From positions 124,001 through 188,000 of the forward strand of contig JAMWET010003567.1 of the NCBI GenBank assembly GCA_024036415.1: a DNA stretch of 64,000 nucleotides, read 5' to 3'. This document shows positions 49,626 to 61,900 of this stretch, in pieces. The number at the start of each line of letters is the position of its first letter. Position 1 is the stretch's first letter. Under the pieces are notes generated by a model. The model had not been told where the DNA came from, made no database searches, and worked only from the letters and a program-made list of their open reading frames with translations. A program made the position numbers and the translations under genes. The stretch comes from Prochilodus magdalenae. Lineage: Eukaryota; Chordata; Actinopteri; Characiformes; Prochilodontidae.

Positions 49626-50599
49626 CCTATAACTGAATACCTTTTCCATAACAGCTGTATACCTGTACATGTAATATGCCTGGACACTGGTCTCTGACTT
49701 TTGCATAGTAAAGCGTATTGTGATAAATATGAGATATGTGTGTATAATGCCCATGTCCACATAAGGTATAAATACAAGTGTGTGTGTGTTTGTGAGTGTG
49801 AACACCTTTGCAGAGCTCGGCGAACACAGTCCATGTGGCTTTAATGGCGCGTGGAAGAGCGTCTGGGCCGCAGGCTCTATAATCATGGCTGACCCTGAGC
49901 CGCAAAAGTGTTTTCGCTTCTTGTGGTTCAGTTGACCTGTAGAGAAGCGAGCCCGGCTCATCTGTTAGACCCTGTGCATTTGTTTCTGTTTGGAATTGTG
50001 TAAGTTTTAATAATTGCTCTCGATTAGCCCCAGCCGTGAGCCATCTGTGCTGTATATTTGCTTTGCATGGGACCCGGTCTCTTACTTGAGTCAGTGCTTG
50101 GTCACACGGTCACCTTGGTCTTCACTGTTTCCTGTGGCCTCCGCCATTAACCCTTTACATTCTGGGTCTGCTAATTGACTCCATGTTCTGCTGGTGAGGG
50201 TGTCCCAACAAAGTCTAAACATGGCGCCTGGCAGCCGGCTGTCTGATTCATTTCCAGGGTCCATGTGACTGGGACTGCTACATATGGGTACTGAGAGTTT
50301 TGGGCTCTTGATGAGATTTTCGGAGCTAAGTAGTGGCAAAGGCGTTTTACTCTTGGTTGCTGACAGCATGTCTATGGAACAGTTGACTGAGGGTTTGGGG
50401 GCCCCTTATTTCTCCCCCCTCCAACCAAACAGATGCTCAAATCTTAAATTCCTTAATCTGGCTTGAGGACTTGAGGACCACTGCACTCCTGAAAATAAAG
50501 GTTTCCTAATTGTTCCTAGCTTGGACATATAGTTTTTGAATTAGTATAGAACTTTTACAACAAATGGAGTTTCTTAACAGGAACATCTTTTATACTCAT

Positions 50600-51170
50600 T
50601 TCTCCATTAAATGTTGTGTAGGGAGCAATTAGTTCCAAACAAATCCACCAGAAGCCAGCGTTGGAAATCTATCCTCTCCTAAAATACGTGGTGCCACAAC
50701 AAGACCTCTGTGTTTCCTAAAGATCCAAAGAGAAATCAGTTGAACTGGTGTTTTACAATCTAGAGAAATTTCCACATTATGTGGAGGTTCTTCAAACCTG
50801 ACAAGAATGCCATTCACACTAATATGTCCACTGAAGGTTCTTTAGGGGACATACAAATGGTTCCAAACAAATCCATAGAACCTGTAGGGGCAACGGTGGC
50901 AACAGAGCCTCTATTGGAGATCCATTCATACTGCTAAAACACTGGGTGCTACTACAAGTTCTCTGTGTGTTCCATGTTCCAAGGATCCATGCTTAGAAAA
51001 GAAATCAGTAGAACCTTCACATAACAAAGAAGTTCTGTACCAATTTATGGATGTTTCCTAGAACCTTAACCCTAAGTGGAGGTTCTTGGAGAAGATTCTG
51101 CGCAGTTTGCTTTATTGAGACACTTCTCCTAAGAAGCGTCCATTGAGAGTTCTTCAGATAAGCAAAAGTG
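50600..51170. repeat. Degenerate tandem repeat, ~228-bp unit
   Basis: GTTCCAAACAAATCCA is at 50632 and 50860. The AAATCAGT(T/A)GAAC and GTGGAGGTTCTT modules (50735/51003 and 50780/51076) repeat in the same order. Divergence is substantial. The GGTTCTT/AAGAACC-type motifs resemble those of the array at 41090-42065. Confidence 0.65.
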
Positions 51171-52909
51171 GATCCCCGATTGCATCACGCAGTGAACTCT
51201 TTTTAGCACTTTCTTTTCGTCAAGAGAGCTTCTCTGGTGCCAGGCCTGCATCGTTCTGGAATGAAGAGTTCTGCGGGACACTGCTTCACAATAAGTGGGA
51301 GCCAAGGGCGTACAGACACTTGGGGAGGCGGAAGCCATGTGATGCAACGGCAGTGACAGACACAAAAGGCAGAGAGACGGCGAGCGACGCCCCTCCCGGT
51401 GACTCACTACACTGCAAACCGCACTAGGCCGAGAGCAGGCCTCTTTGGGATAAACAAGTCAAATTACATGGTGTGATGCCTCCGATTTTGAACATTGCTG
51501 AGCAAAGGATTCTCTGATTCTAATTATGGCATTCATTAACTAATTAACATCAGAATTCCGGGAACAGGGACTCTATTTCTGACACAGCCCCCAGTCGGCT
51601 TTGATACCATGGCCAGCAGACGACTCTTGTAGACACCGTCAACGTCTGCGGGGATGAAGCAACATACGGAGGAGAGCCGAGACCGTAGGGCATGGATTGG
51701 CCCTGTGAGGGATTTGGATTCCAGTTGGAGGTCCCAGCAGTTTTATTTATGTCTAGCGCTGGTAATAGGTAGCAGATTAGTGCAATAAACCACTAGTTTG
51801 ATCTCGCACCAACACAAGGCATTCGCAGCCTCTCATCACATTCTAAGACAGCGTGATGGATCTGCTGTAGAAGCTGGAAATTCATTTTGCAACGTGAAGA
51901 TGAATTTAAGGTCCCTCCGTATCCTGAGAAAATTCTGCGCTCTAATCACTAAGCAGTGTAATGTGGCAAAGTTGATGTCTCGACCAAACCAAAGCGGGGT
52001 CGTAAATCTCCGGAGAAGAATCTGTATAGGCTGTAAATATGTCAGCCTCATACATTTCTGCACGCTCTTTGTGTGAAGTGTCTCCCACGGCTCCGGGATA
52101 CTCAAACATGGTTGCCGGAGGAACTCTGAGGAACTCGGAGGAACGCTTAGCTTGCGCTTGGTTGTTGGCTCTGGTGGCTGAAACCATCGCCTCGACTTTT
52201 TATGATGACTCGTCCGTTTCATAATTTGCTGCAGCATTCCAGAGGCGAAGCAATGGCTCATAAATTTGTTCCCCCATTTATGCAAAGCTTATGTGCTCGG
52301 CTGTGGGGCATTCTTGTAATTCTGCAGCGAATGGCCTCCCGTGGCGTATTGGACATTCTGTAAATGCTTGCGGAGGAAGCCAGGTTTGGGAGGGCATTAA
52401 CTCCAGCACTATGTGACATCATTTGCTTAGCTTAGCCTAATATATAGCATAGCCAGTCACCGGCTATGTTGTTTTATAGCATGGCGTATACCAGTTCGAG
52501 AGAACTATGCAGCTTTTGTTTGGCGTGGATGTTCTCACGAGTGCTGATTTTCATTTTCGCAATGGATAATTTACAGACGCGGAGATGAAGTGGCGCGCTC
52601 GAGCCGTTTGATTGGCACTTGTGGCTACTGGACGTAAACGCTCGAGTTGGTGGAGTGGCAGCGCATGTGTTTTACGGAGTGCCAGTCCTCATTTGAGGCT
52701 CAAGGCCTCATTACCTTCAATTAGCCTTCTGAGTGGCCTGGGCCAGCCCGCTTGCAGATGAGATACATCACAGGCTAGAGCCTATAGCACTTCAATCCAT
52801 CAGGCCACGAACCATTTCTCACTCGCGGAGCCCATTAGCAAGCATGGAGAGTGACTCCAGCTATAAGTACTTATCTGCAAGAATAATTCTACCTGATGCT
52901 AGTACTTTG

Positions 52910-52956
<47 letters not shown>

Positions 52957-54119
52957 TATCACACATACATTAATCACCTGAAAACATGCTTTGAGTTCCA
53001 GCAATAACTGAACACCGACCTTAAGTAGCACGGACTCTCTTCGCAGTAAATGAGGCCACTCAGGCCGGAAGAGCTTTTGGCTGCGGAGATGAAAGGACCT
53101 TTGGGGAGGCTGCATTAATGAAATTTGCTGAGTGAAAGCTGAGTCGCCCCCGCCGGGCCCCACCAGCCCCTCACCTGCCCAGACTCACTTCTGGCCCAAG
53201 GTCACAGAGCCGCAGCCCCGGCAACACCTTCAACCTCACCTCTATTGCACACACACACAAGCACGTATACATGCTAACACGCGCAACCACGGACACAAAC
53301 CCACTCATCAAAACGTAACGCTACACCACTTATTCAAGCCCGGCAGTAAAAGCAAAGCTAGCTTCATTGTTTAAGTGGGGAACTGATATTCGTAATCCAA
53401 TATTTGGAGCTGTGCATCCTTTCTATCTCCACATCCTGACTGATTAGGTTCAGGTCTGCTAGCCTCCAGAAATTTCAATACTGAGAAATAAAGACCAGGC
53501 TTTATTAAACCTTAAACATTTCTGGTTCAGTGATTACAATCGTTAATATAGCATACCTTGCCATTTTTCTCCTTGGGGTCTGATTGTGATGTTTGGGGTG
53601 GGTGTTTCTTTGCTTGCTTTTTCCAGCCTCGCTTTGGCCTGTAGAATTAAACACTGTTTTGTCACTGTTTTTGTTGGGGCAACTTTGTCAGAATTTCTGC
53701 ATAATTAAACGGTTCGGACGTAAACAAAGCCATTACTTCTCAGCTGCCTGAAAGGGAAATTCCACCAAGTTTGTGTAAACAAAGTCATTCAGAGTGCTTT
53801 GACGCGTTCTGAGGAGACTCACACAGAGTTCAAATGTAAATGGAGTTCTTCGCAAATACACTGATGTAAGAATTGTTCACACTGGTGGGGGTGGGAACCA
53901 AATGTCTGAAGCATTCCATTCTTCTAAAACTGCCTCACAGAATGTTTGAAGTAGTTGACAATAATCCGTCAGAATTTCCTGATTTCTGAAACATTATTAT
54001 GGATAGTGTTGAGATAAGCTTTTGACATAAAACCATTTTTAAATTCCATGTATAGGAGAGTGGTGCCTGCAGGATACCGTAAGACAAAACACAACAGATG
54101 GAACGTGTGTTCTGTTTCT
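51171..54119. other. Intron 4: no recognised gene
   Basis: Contains a (CA)n microsatellite at 52915-52952. The segment 51480-51560 is rich in TAAT cores (CTAATTATGGCATTCATTAACTAATTAACATC region). The segment 53888-53950 resembles 12774-12850 (possible MITE end). The minus-strand frame at 51836-52285 is unremarkable. Confidence 0.4.
52915..52952. repeat. (CA)n microsatellite
   Basis: Nineteen CA units without interruption. Confidence 0.95.
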
Positions 54120-54318
54120 GGTTGGTGTAGCTCAGCGGATAACACCACTACCCGCCAGTGAGCCACACGTGGGAGACTGGGGTTCGAATCCTGCTCTGAG
54201 TGACTACGTGGTGCTACACCAATAAGAGTCCTTGGGCAAGACTCCTAACACTACATCGGCCTACCTGTAATATGATTAACCTTGTAGGTCGCTCTGGATA
54301 AGTCGTAAAAATGTAAAT
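54120..54318 (+). mobile_element. tRNA-derived SINE (family S, copy 4)
   Basis: GGTTGGTGTAGCTCAGCGGA head, GGTTCGAATCC B box, the shared body, and a tail TAGGTCGCTCTGGATAAG in which the usual GAGCGTCAGCTAAATGCC is deleted before GTAAAAATGTAAATGA. Confidence 0.88.
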
Positions 54319-54469
54319 GAGTTCACTGGCCATCTTGATAGTAAAGAAGATGGCCCTCTTTGTGTTGCAGTCTTTGTAGTCCCACTGACACCTCTTATAA
54401 CTTCAGAGTAAATGGGCGGAGCTATACTGCTATAGGCTGAATAGGCAGTCATGCATCAGTCAAGCATCT

Positions 54470-54632
54470 CTTTACAGAAGAGGGCAAGAACCTAATTTCA
54501 TTTTAATGTTAGTCAGTGGAACCAGAAGTTTTCCGAGCAATTTTGGGTCATTTCTGTTGGTCCTGCTGCTGCTGTGTTTAAATGGAGATACAAAAATGGA
54601 GTTACAGGTTTTCCTTTACACAGCACCGATAT
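54470..54632 (-). mobile_element. MITE family T, copy 3 (partial)
   Basis: Shares TTTACAGAAGAGGGC, TGTTAGTCAGTGGAACCAGA and a right terminus AAAAATGGAGTTACAGGTTTTCCTTTACACAGCACCGAT with the reverse complement of copy 1. The left terminus is missing. The adjoining 54365-54460 stretch (ATGGGCGGAGCTATACTGCTATAGGC) looks like another dispersed fish repeat. Confidence 0.6.
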
Positions 54633-56103
54633 GTACATGCTTTGGCAACATCACCAAAAACGATAAATCCTCAGGGGGCAGTTTTTGGACTGGGGGTGTG
54701 GACTGTATGGGCAAGGTCACAGTACATTTAAAACAATATTTGTGTCTGAGATAAGCTCTTACAATATGAAAAATGAATAATGAGGGTTTCCATAATAACA
54801 TGAAAACATTTAATATGAGCTTTTAGGCATATGAGATCCTCTGATTTATATATGTATAGATGTATTCCACAACAATTCAGCCATCACACAGTTTTTCCAG
54901 CCAATGTGTAAGCCCATAATGCCCTGGTGGTAATATTTAGATTTTCCTGCAGAGCAGGAACTAGATTGCTCTCACATGCAGCCTGAGCAGTGGGAGGCTA
55001 TAAAAGCATTTGGTTATAAATACATCCTATAATCAGAAAAGGCAATTACCCTGGACGCCTAATTATCCAAATCACAACTCGCAGTTTGTTGTAGTGACAG
55101 TCTCTACGTTTGTGAAGTGGCACGCGGCCTCGCTCGCTGTTCTGCTAATTGTGTTTGGTTTCGTTTTATTCATTCGGTGAAAGATGCGAAACATCACAGG
55201 CTCTGTGGAAGTCTCCAGCAGCTTCCCTTCTGCAGCATGCACACTTCATGACGGCCCCTCTCACTGAGGCTCTTTCCGCTTGTGTGAACTCCCTGTAAAG
55301 ATCAGCATGTGCCAAGGGTGCCCATACTCCCTGTGGGCAGGTGTGGTCTTAACTGGCCGGTGGTCCTAGACAAATGAGTGAGAGCAATTAGAAACGTGAT
55401 ACCCAGGACACATGAAACTCTCAGAACCTCAGTGTGTGGTTCAGTTCCTTTTGAAGTTTTCATGGGATAGTAGTGCATAAAAAACAGAGTAACTTACGTA
55501 GAAATAATGTTTTTAGATCGTACGGTTGTTTTTTCAAGCTTCCAGTACTAAGCATGTCCTGGCTGATTGACTATGTCTGAGGCTTAAGGGGGGCGGAATT
55601 CCATTTTTCACCAAACTGCTTCTTTAACCACATCAAGTTACGCTTCCTACTCTGAGTGGATGTTGTCAGTTATTGAACATGAAGTGCCGTTAGAGGCGCA
55701 GCCATACAGCCCATACTCGGACTCTACTATTTAAGGCAGGGATGACAAAACATCTCCTTCTCTCCCTCTTGGAAGCGTGACCGTTCCGCCAAAGCGGCCA
55801 ACAAGCTGGCAGTGCTGAAAGCTAAACAGGGCAGACGGAAATGGAGTTCCAGGTGCCGTACCTTGAGTCTCCTCCGTTTGGTCCCGGGAGGGCTGTGGAG
55901 GAGAGCAGAGCTGTTGAAAAGTCCCAGGAGGTGGATTTCCTCGAAGGGGCGCGGGTCAGCCATGCGGAAAGGCTGGAGTGCTGTTTTAGGAGCGGGGTCA
56001 AGCACGGGCGCTGGCCGATTTGACAGTGAGTAAAATAGGAGCCCCACAGAGGCCTCTCCCAGCCATGACCCACAGAGACATTTGTATAGGTCTGTATGTG
56101 TAC

Positions 56104-56105
<2 letters not shown>
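54633..56105. other. Intron 4: no recognised feature
   Basis: The segment 55005-55110 is low-repeat and TAAT-rich (GGCAATTACCC, CCTAATTATCC). Overlapping frames on both strands at 55727-56073 lie in GC-rich sequence without domains. Confidence 0.35.

Positions 56106-56154
<49 letters not shown>
56106..56154. repeat. (GT)n microsatellite
   Basis: About 24 uninterrupted GT units. Confidence 0.95.
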
Positions 56155-56156
<2 letters not shown>

Positions 56157-56730
56157 TACTTGTTTTTATACTTTCTCAGGACATAAATACCCTAATTGTG
56201 CTGATTCTGAAAGAAAACCAGAGAAAACAGGTACATGATAAAGACAGGAACAGCTGTAAAAGTCCTTTTGACAAACTGAAAGTACACAATCGCTTCGTTC
56301 TAGAGACTTGAGAAGAGAAAATTATGCATAGGTAATTGCCTGTATGTCCTATGCATTTCCATTTTTATTCAAAAATATGAGCTAATTTTCAGGTATATCA
56401 TGTATATTATATAAATGGGATAATAGGTATTTGATAATCTACTTCCATAAGGGTGCATAAAGTCAAAGGCAAGTAGGTGGAATAAACTGTAGATTTCCAA
56501 AACTGGAGTTTCTAACAATGGACTGTCCACCTCAGTCCCAATATCGTAATGAATTCTAAATCCTAAACACTACAGCCATTAAGTACTGAAAGAAACTGCT
56601 ATTATATTTAGTTGTTGTGGCTTCAATTAAATGCTTTCTGCTCTTACCCTGCACTATAAAATTCATAACTGACTTTTGAACTCATGACCCATTACTTTTG
56701 AACTACACTGTATACATATGTTGTATAGTA

Positions 56731-56857
<127 letters not shown>

Positions 56858-57102
56858 AAACTCTCTCCTGAGCGTGTTTACTTCTGGTGCTGGTGGAAGC
56901 TACTGGTTAAGTTGTGAAGTGTTTGCGCGAGAGGAGCTTTTTTGGTTTCGCCGTCGTGTTATTTTGGGAATCCTTTGTGTAGTTTACCAGGTGAGTCCTG
57001 CTATTGTCCACACCCTCAATTACTGTCGGTCACTGCACTGGAGCTCACTTCACAGTAAACACTTCTGATTCTGTGGAGAAGCTAAAATGTGTGCCAAACA
57101 CA

Positions 57103-57354
57103 AACACATGCACGCACACACACGCAAACACACACTACACACACACACACATTCACACACAAACACACACACACGCACACGCAAACACGAACAACACACA
57201 AACACATTCACACACACACACACACAAACACACACACGCACACACACACACACACACACACGCAGACACACACACACACGCAGACACACACACACACACA
57301 CAGACACACACACAAACACACACAGACACACACACACACACATACACACACAGA
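57103..57354. repeat. Long compound (CA)n tract
   Basis: About 250 bp of CA repeats with regular CGCA, CAAACA and CAGACA interruptions that form local higher-order units (ACACGCAGACAC-type at about 57258-57285). All the His/Thr and Cys/Val open frames here (57004-57547, both strands) are repeat translations. Confidence 0.95.
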
Positions 57355-57939
57355 CCTTTTGCACATGTCCTGTCTCAGTTTTACTCCGGCTGTGAGAAAC
57401 TTCATCCTCTTCCCAGCCAAACCCATCTCCCTTGACATTTGTTTCCAATCAAAACTCCAATTCCCTGTTTTTTCCAGTTCAGAAACCTGCAATAATAGAG
57501 TTAACCTTTTGATACGTTTCCCTCCACCCTCGTCGGCTATGGCTTAATGCTGAACCTCACCTGACATCAGCTCCTGCTAACCAATTTACTCAGCTCTAAG
57601 CCTTCTGTATTACTCTTGAAGGGCACTGCTCCGGCTCTTTCCTGTCCTTTGTGTCTTTTTTCCGACCTGCTCTTTGATAAGTGACATTGTTGTCCTCCAA
57701 TTATGCCTTTGCGGTAGCCAAAGAGTCATTTGGAAGAAAAGGTTCGGTCGAATTTCGGATTTGAAGGCTAATTTCCGATTCGAAAGGGGCTTTCCTGTTT
57801 CCTGTCTCAAAGTCTTCCAAGGTAACCTGTGCTGTAATCCGTCTTTAAGGGCCGAACAGCCTGGCACCGCTGTGTCAAATTCATGTCTTCATATTTGTAA
57901 AGTGGCTCTCAGAGACGGAAGGTTTTAATTATTCCAATA

Positions 57940-58110
57940 ACTTTTATCGCCATTGCTGTCAGCTCCGCGCGCCGTGTGGCAGGGTCGCTTGTGGTCAGGC
58001 ATATGCATCTGGGTGGCTATAAATTCGACCGAATGTAATCCGACCCGCCCCCCAATTAATTTCCTCCCAGAGTATAACTGTCGGGGAGGATTAATCTGAT
58101 GTTCCGCCTC
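57940..58110. promoter_or_regulatory. Candidate conserved noncoding segment
   Basis: Low-repeat stretch with CTTTTATCGCCATTGCTGTCAGCTCCGCGCGCC, CATATGCAT, GGCTATAAATTCGACCG and CCAATTAATTTCC motifs. The base composition and lack of repeats differ from the neighbouring transposon-rich DNA. Regulatory role is inference. Confidence 0.2.
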
Positions 58111-58338
58111 TCCGTTGTGAGTTTAAAATATGTTGTTTTCTTTCCGGCCGGCTGCTGATTTACAGGGGGCTCACTGTATGTTTGTTTGAAGCTGTACTGT
58201 TTGTTATATAGACGTTAGCTCTTAATGTACATTGTGGTATAAAACACTAATACTTCTAAACATCTTCAAAAGCCACAGTAAGTGCTAGAGTTCGCTTGTA
58301 AATCAAATCAAATTGCAGTTTGCAATGCTTTTTATATA

Positions 58339-58875
58339 TACAGGGGTTGGACAATGAAACTGAAACACCTGGTTTTAGACCACAATCATTTATTAGTATG
58401 GTGTAGGGCCTCCTTTTGCGGCCAATACAGCGTCAGTTCGTCTTGGGAATGACATATACTGCGTCCTGCACAGTGGTCAGAGGGATTTTAAGCCATTCTT
58501 CTTGCAGGATAGTGGCCAGGTCACTACGTGATGCTGATGGAGGTTCGTCCTTCTTGGTGGTATGCTGACATTACCCTGGATACCGTGGCTCTTGATACAT
58601 CACAAAGACTAGCTGTCTTGGTCACAGATGCGCCAGCAAGACGTGCACCAACAATCTGTCCTCTTTTGAACTCTGGTATGTCACCCATAATGTTGTGTGC
58701 ATTGCAGTATTTTGAGCAGAACTGTGCTCTTACCTGCTAACTGAACCTTCACACTCTGCTCTGCAGAGTGCAATGTGCAATTAATGAAGATTGGCCACCA
58801 GGCTGGTCCAATTTAGCCATGAGACCTCCCACACTAAAATGACAGGTGTTTCAGTTTCATTGTCCAACCCCTGTA
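58339..58875. mobile_element. 533-bp Tc1/mariner-type MITE with perfect 31-bp inverted termini
   Basis: The element 58341-58873 starts CAGGGGTTGGACAATGAAAC and ends with the exact inverse (GTTTCATTGTCCAACCCCTG). The inverted repeat is perfect for 31 bp and is flanked by TA on both sides, the target duplication of Tc1/mariner elements. The interior retains no intact transposase (longest frame 70 codons at 58528-58740). The perfect ends suggest fairly recent mobilisation by a partner transposase elsewhere. Confidence 0.9.
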
Positions 58876-58941
58876 TATAATTCCTGTAATGAATTTTCTC
58901 TCATTTATTACTGGTCCATCCGTAAAATAGCTGCATTGAAT

Positions 58942-59636
58942 TTACATTCATCATCAAGAGAAAAGTTGCATTCAGAAGGAAGTGTTGAGCTTTACCAGGG
59001 ACTATAAATGATAATAAATTTAGACTGATATGAGCAATATTTATTAAGCTGCACATACAGAATTAGAGTCTCTCAGTGTGGCACCAGGCTGCCATGTTTG
59101 CTAATCCAACATGCCCGTCGTCTCAGCATGGAGTTTTAGTGGTTCCTAATGGTGTCCTGTGATAATCCATCTCATGCAGCTTCAATATTCTCACACAGTC
59201 CCTGCAGATTGTGCGGTAGGGGTGGAGGTGAAGTGACACCAGGCCCTTATGACGTATAACGTGGGACAACAAACTGTTCATCTTGCCGCTGAACACACAT
59301 GGATTAGTTTGTCGCCTCCACCAACACTGAATTGGGACTTGTCACTGAAGATGACCCACTACCGTTTTAAGTCACTACATGACAGTCTGGCACGACACCA
59401 TTGGAGTCTTTCGAGGCGCTGATGTGGTGTTAGGGGCAGTCATCATAGCGATCTGCATGAATGTAATCTTGCATTGTGCAGCCGTCTGCCAATGGTGCTG
59501 GCACTAAGGGTCAGTCAGGTACAGCAACAAGGCCTATCGCTGCTTATGTCACGTGTGTTACAATGTAAAATCTCCAGCTTCATTCCTGACAGTTGATCCC
59601 TTCTGCGTGCAACTCTTATTTTGATGACGAGTGTAT
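58942..59636 (-). mobile_element. Tc1/mariner remnant (family M, copy E)
   Basis: A 695-bp minus-orientation copy. Termini ACATTCATCATCAAGAGAAAAGTTGCATTCAGAAGG and CCTTCTGCGTGCAACTCTTATTTTGATGACGAGTGTA are clear inverted repeats. Interior phrases match copies B and D, including the CAGCCGTCTGCCAATGGTGCTGGCAC helix-turn-helix region in reverse. Frames are broken. It lies 68 bp from the MITE at 58341-58873. Confidence 0.8.
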
Positions 59637-60750
59637 TTTACTGTGCTTTAGTGCTCAACGTTTTAAGTGTGCTACTCTCCGATCCGTGATACAGGCTCTG
59701 TATAGGCTGTGCTGATGTAACTGCTATTAAGGATCTGAAGACCATGTTCGTTTTGTAGCCACATTGTTTTGGAACATGAGGAACAGGGACGGTTTTGTCT
59801 CTCTGTCTTTGGGCTCAGTGGGCATGAGAAGGCCGTGGTCCAGAGAGGGCCAGAGAGCCCTGCAGGCTCAACATGGTGTGCTAGAAGGTCTCAGCGGGTG
59901 GGATTTTGGGCTAAATGACGGCTCGGCCGTCTTTCGCCGCTGAAATATGGTGCCCTGCGGCTTCGGGAAGAGACACAGTGCTCCGTTTAGAAGCTTCCAG
60001 ATGACAGGGCTGTGTGTTCAGCTCTGCAGAAGCAACAGCTATCCTCATTTGGCTTCTAGCATGTGTGTAAATGTGTGTGAACTCATGTGTGCTGAGAGTC
60101 CGCGTATGAAGAAATGACACTACTTGGCTCTTAGAGCTAGCAATAATAATATGGAATGGTAACTGTACAGGAAAAGGAAAACTTGCAACGTACCACATTT
60201 GGATTCTTCTGTGATAATCACTGTAAAGGCAGTGAAGCACCGAACTACATGAAAATGGATTCATATTCCTTTTTGTAAATTCATTTATATTTTATTGCAG
60301 CAAAAAATTAATGCTCACATAACAGCTGGGCAGAAAAGGAGAACAGAGAGTTTCATTCAGAAGCTAAAACTTTACACAACTCTCTGAGCTCCGGAAACTG
60401 CTTTGATAGATACTAGAACTACCTGAGACCAAGCAGAAGACAAGCCAATCCTTCTGACATTTATCTGATCCACCATCTTGGTCAGTCAGTGAGTTTTTGT
60501 CAGCTGTCAGTTCAAAGAAGTTGAACCTAGGGCAAATACAGCGTCAGACGTACGTGTGTCTGAAACCATTTCCTCACGTCCAAGCTGTTAGAGCACTGTC
60601 ATTTACCAATGTGTGAGTAAACGTGCCTCTTCCTCTGTAAGTGGATATGTGTTAGTGGGCTGCTCCACTGGCCCACACTGAGCATCTGAACATGTTCATT
60701 AACCCAGCAGTTCAGCCTCTCCTTCAGTCTTTTAACAGCATACAGCATAT

Positions 60751-60752
<2 letters not shown>
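59637..60752. other. Intron 4: no recognised feature
   Basis: The minus frame 59911-60264 has no domain I recognise. No repeats apart from short runs. Confidence 0.35.

Positions 60753-60822
<70 letters not shown>
60753..60822. repeat. (CT)n microsatellite
   Basis: About 34 CT units. Confidence 0.95.
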
Positions 60823-60825
<3 letters not shown>

Positions 60826-60984
60826 TCCTTACTCACTCTCTCTACAGTAATCACAGCTCTGTGCACCTCGTAATAGAGGGGTAGTGCAGGGAGGAACACG
60901 CAGACTCCCCGGCCCAGCCTGGCCCGTAATGCTCACTTAGCTCTGCAAGCCCCATGTGCTTCTGCACACAAACACAGAGCCTGG

Positions 60985-60987
60985 CAG

Positions 60988-61017
<30 letters not shown>
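60985..61017. repeat. (CA)n microsatellite
   Basis: About 16 CA units. The minus-strand Cys/Val-rich frame across it is not a gene. Confidence 0.92.
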
Positions 61018-61018
<1 letters not shown>

Positions 61019-61180
61019 GGCCCAAATAAGGAAACACACACATGCACAGACCAACAGTAACACACCCCTCATCTGCAGCTGCATATAAATACATATACAT
61101 AATTTACAGTCACTTGACTATTACTTAACCTGCAGCACACCGTCCATGCACACAAATATAAAAGAGTTCTGTGTGCTGTA

Positions 61181-61267
61181 ACACACACACACAGTTTACA
61201 TCACACATACACACACAGTTTACATCACACATACACACACAGTTTACATCACACATACACACACATG
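61181..61267. repeat. 24-bp minisatellite, three units
   Basis: CAGTTTACATCACACATACA occurs at 61192, 61216 and 61240 with exact 24-bp spacing, inside a CA-rich context. The units look identical. Confidence 0.92.
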
Positions 61268-61429
61268 CACATTAATGTAGGCCTTCGGTGGGTGAGATGC
61301 CCTTGATTTGGCGTAGTAGTCAGGGTCCATCCCTATTGAAAGGGCTGTTAAATGCGAGTTATTCATTTTAGTATCAGGAAAAGAGGTTTATATGTAAGAG
61401 AAAAGTACATTTTAATATAACAACATTGT

Positions 61430-61900
61430 TTAGTGTTCAGTCTCAGGAGTTGGTTGCATTTTTATATCCCAACAACTTAAAACACATTCAATCATGTTGA
61501 GGTCTCAATACTGGGTGGCTGATCTATTTCCCTGAGAGCAGCAGCAGCTTCTTTGTTTAATTTACACATTAGTATCTTTTTTATCTATTCCCTTTTCTCA
61601 GTCACAGGCTCTTGACAGCTACACATCCTCTCGGATCTGTATTGTTTAGAGGGATGGACAGAGAAACAGTAAGCAGGTTCTGAGCTGCAGCAAGAGTGAC
61701 GCACGATTTTCTCCTCTCTCTCAAAGATGAAAGCTTTAAGTACTGTTTATCAGATGCAGACAGTTCTGGTGGTCTACCGGTTCTGGTATGGTTTTTAGGA
61801 GTCCCGTTTTCTCTAGAGCTTTAAGCATTTTGTTTTTGGAATTTCCAAGCAACTCTGTTTTCGGAATTTCCCTTTTCTTATGCAAGTGGGATTATCTTAT
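61430..61900 (-). mobile_element. Tc1-like transposon remnant (family L, copy 2)
   Basis: On the minus strand, 61463-61507 reads DLNMIECVLSCWDIK, which fits the DLNPIExxWxxxK block of Tc1-like transposases. The segment 61707-61741 matches 36904-36938 of copy 1. The two landmarks are ~220 bp apart here and ~400 bp apart in copy 1, so this copy carries a deletion. Confidence 0.45.

Noticed and set aside
57004..57547. Overlapping His/Thr-rich and Cys/Val-rich frames
   Set aside because: Translations of a compound CA repeat.
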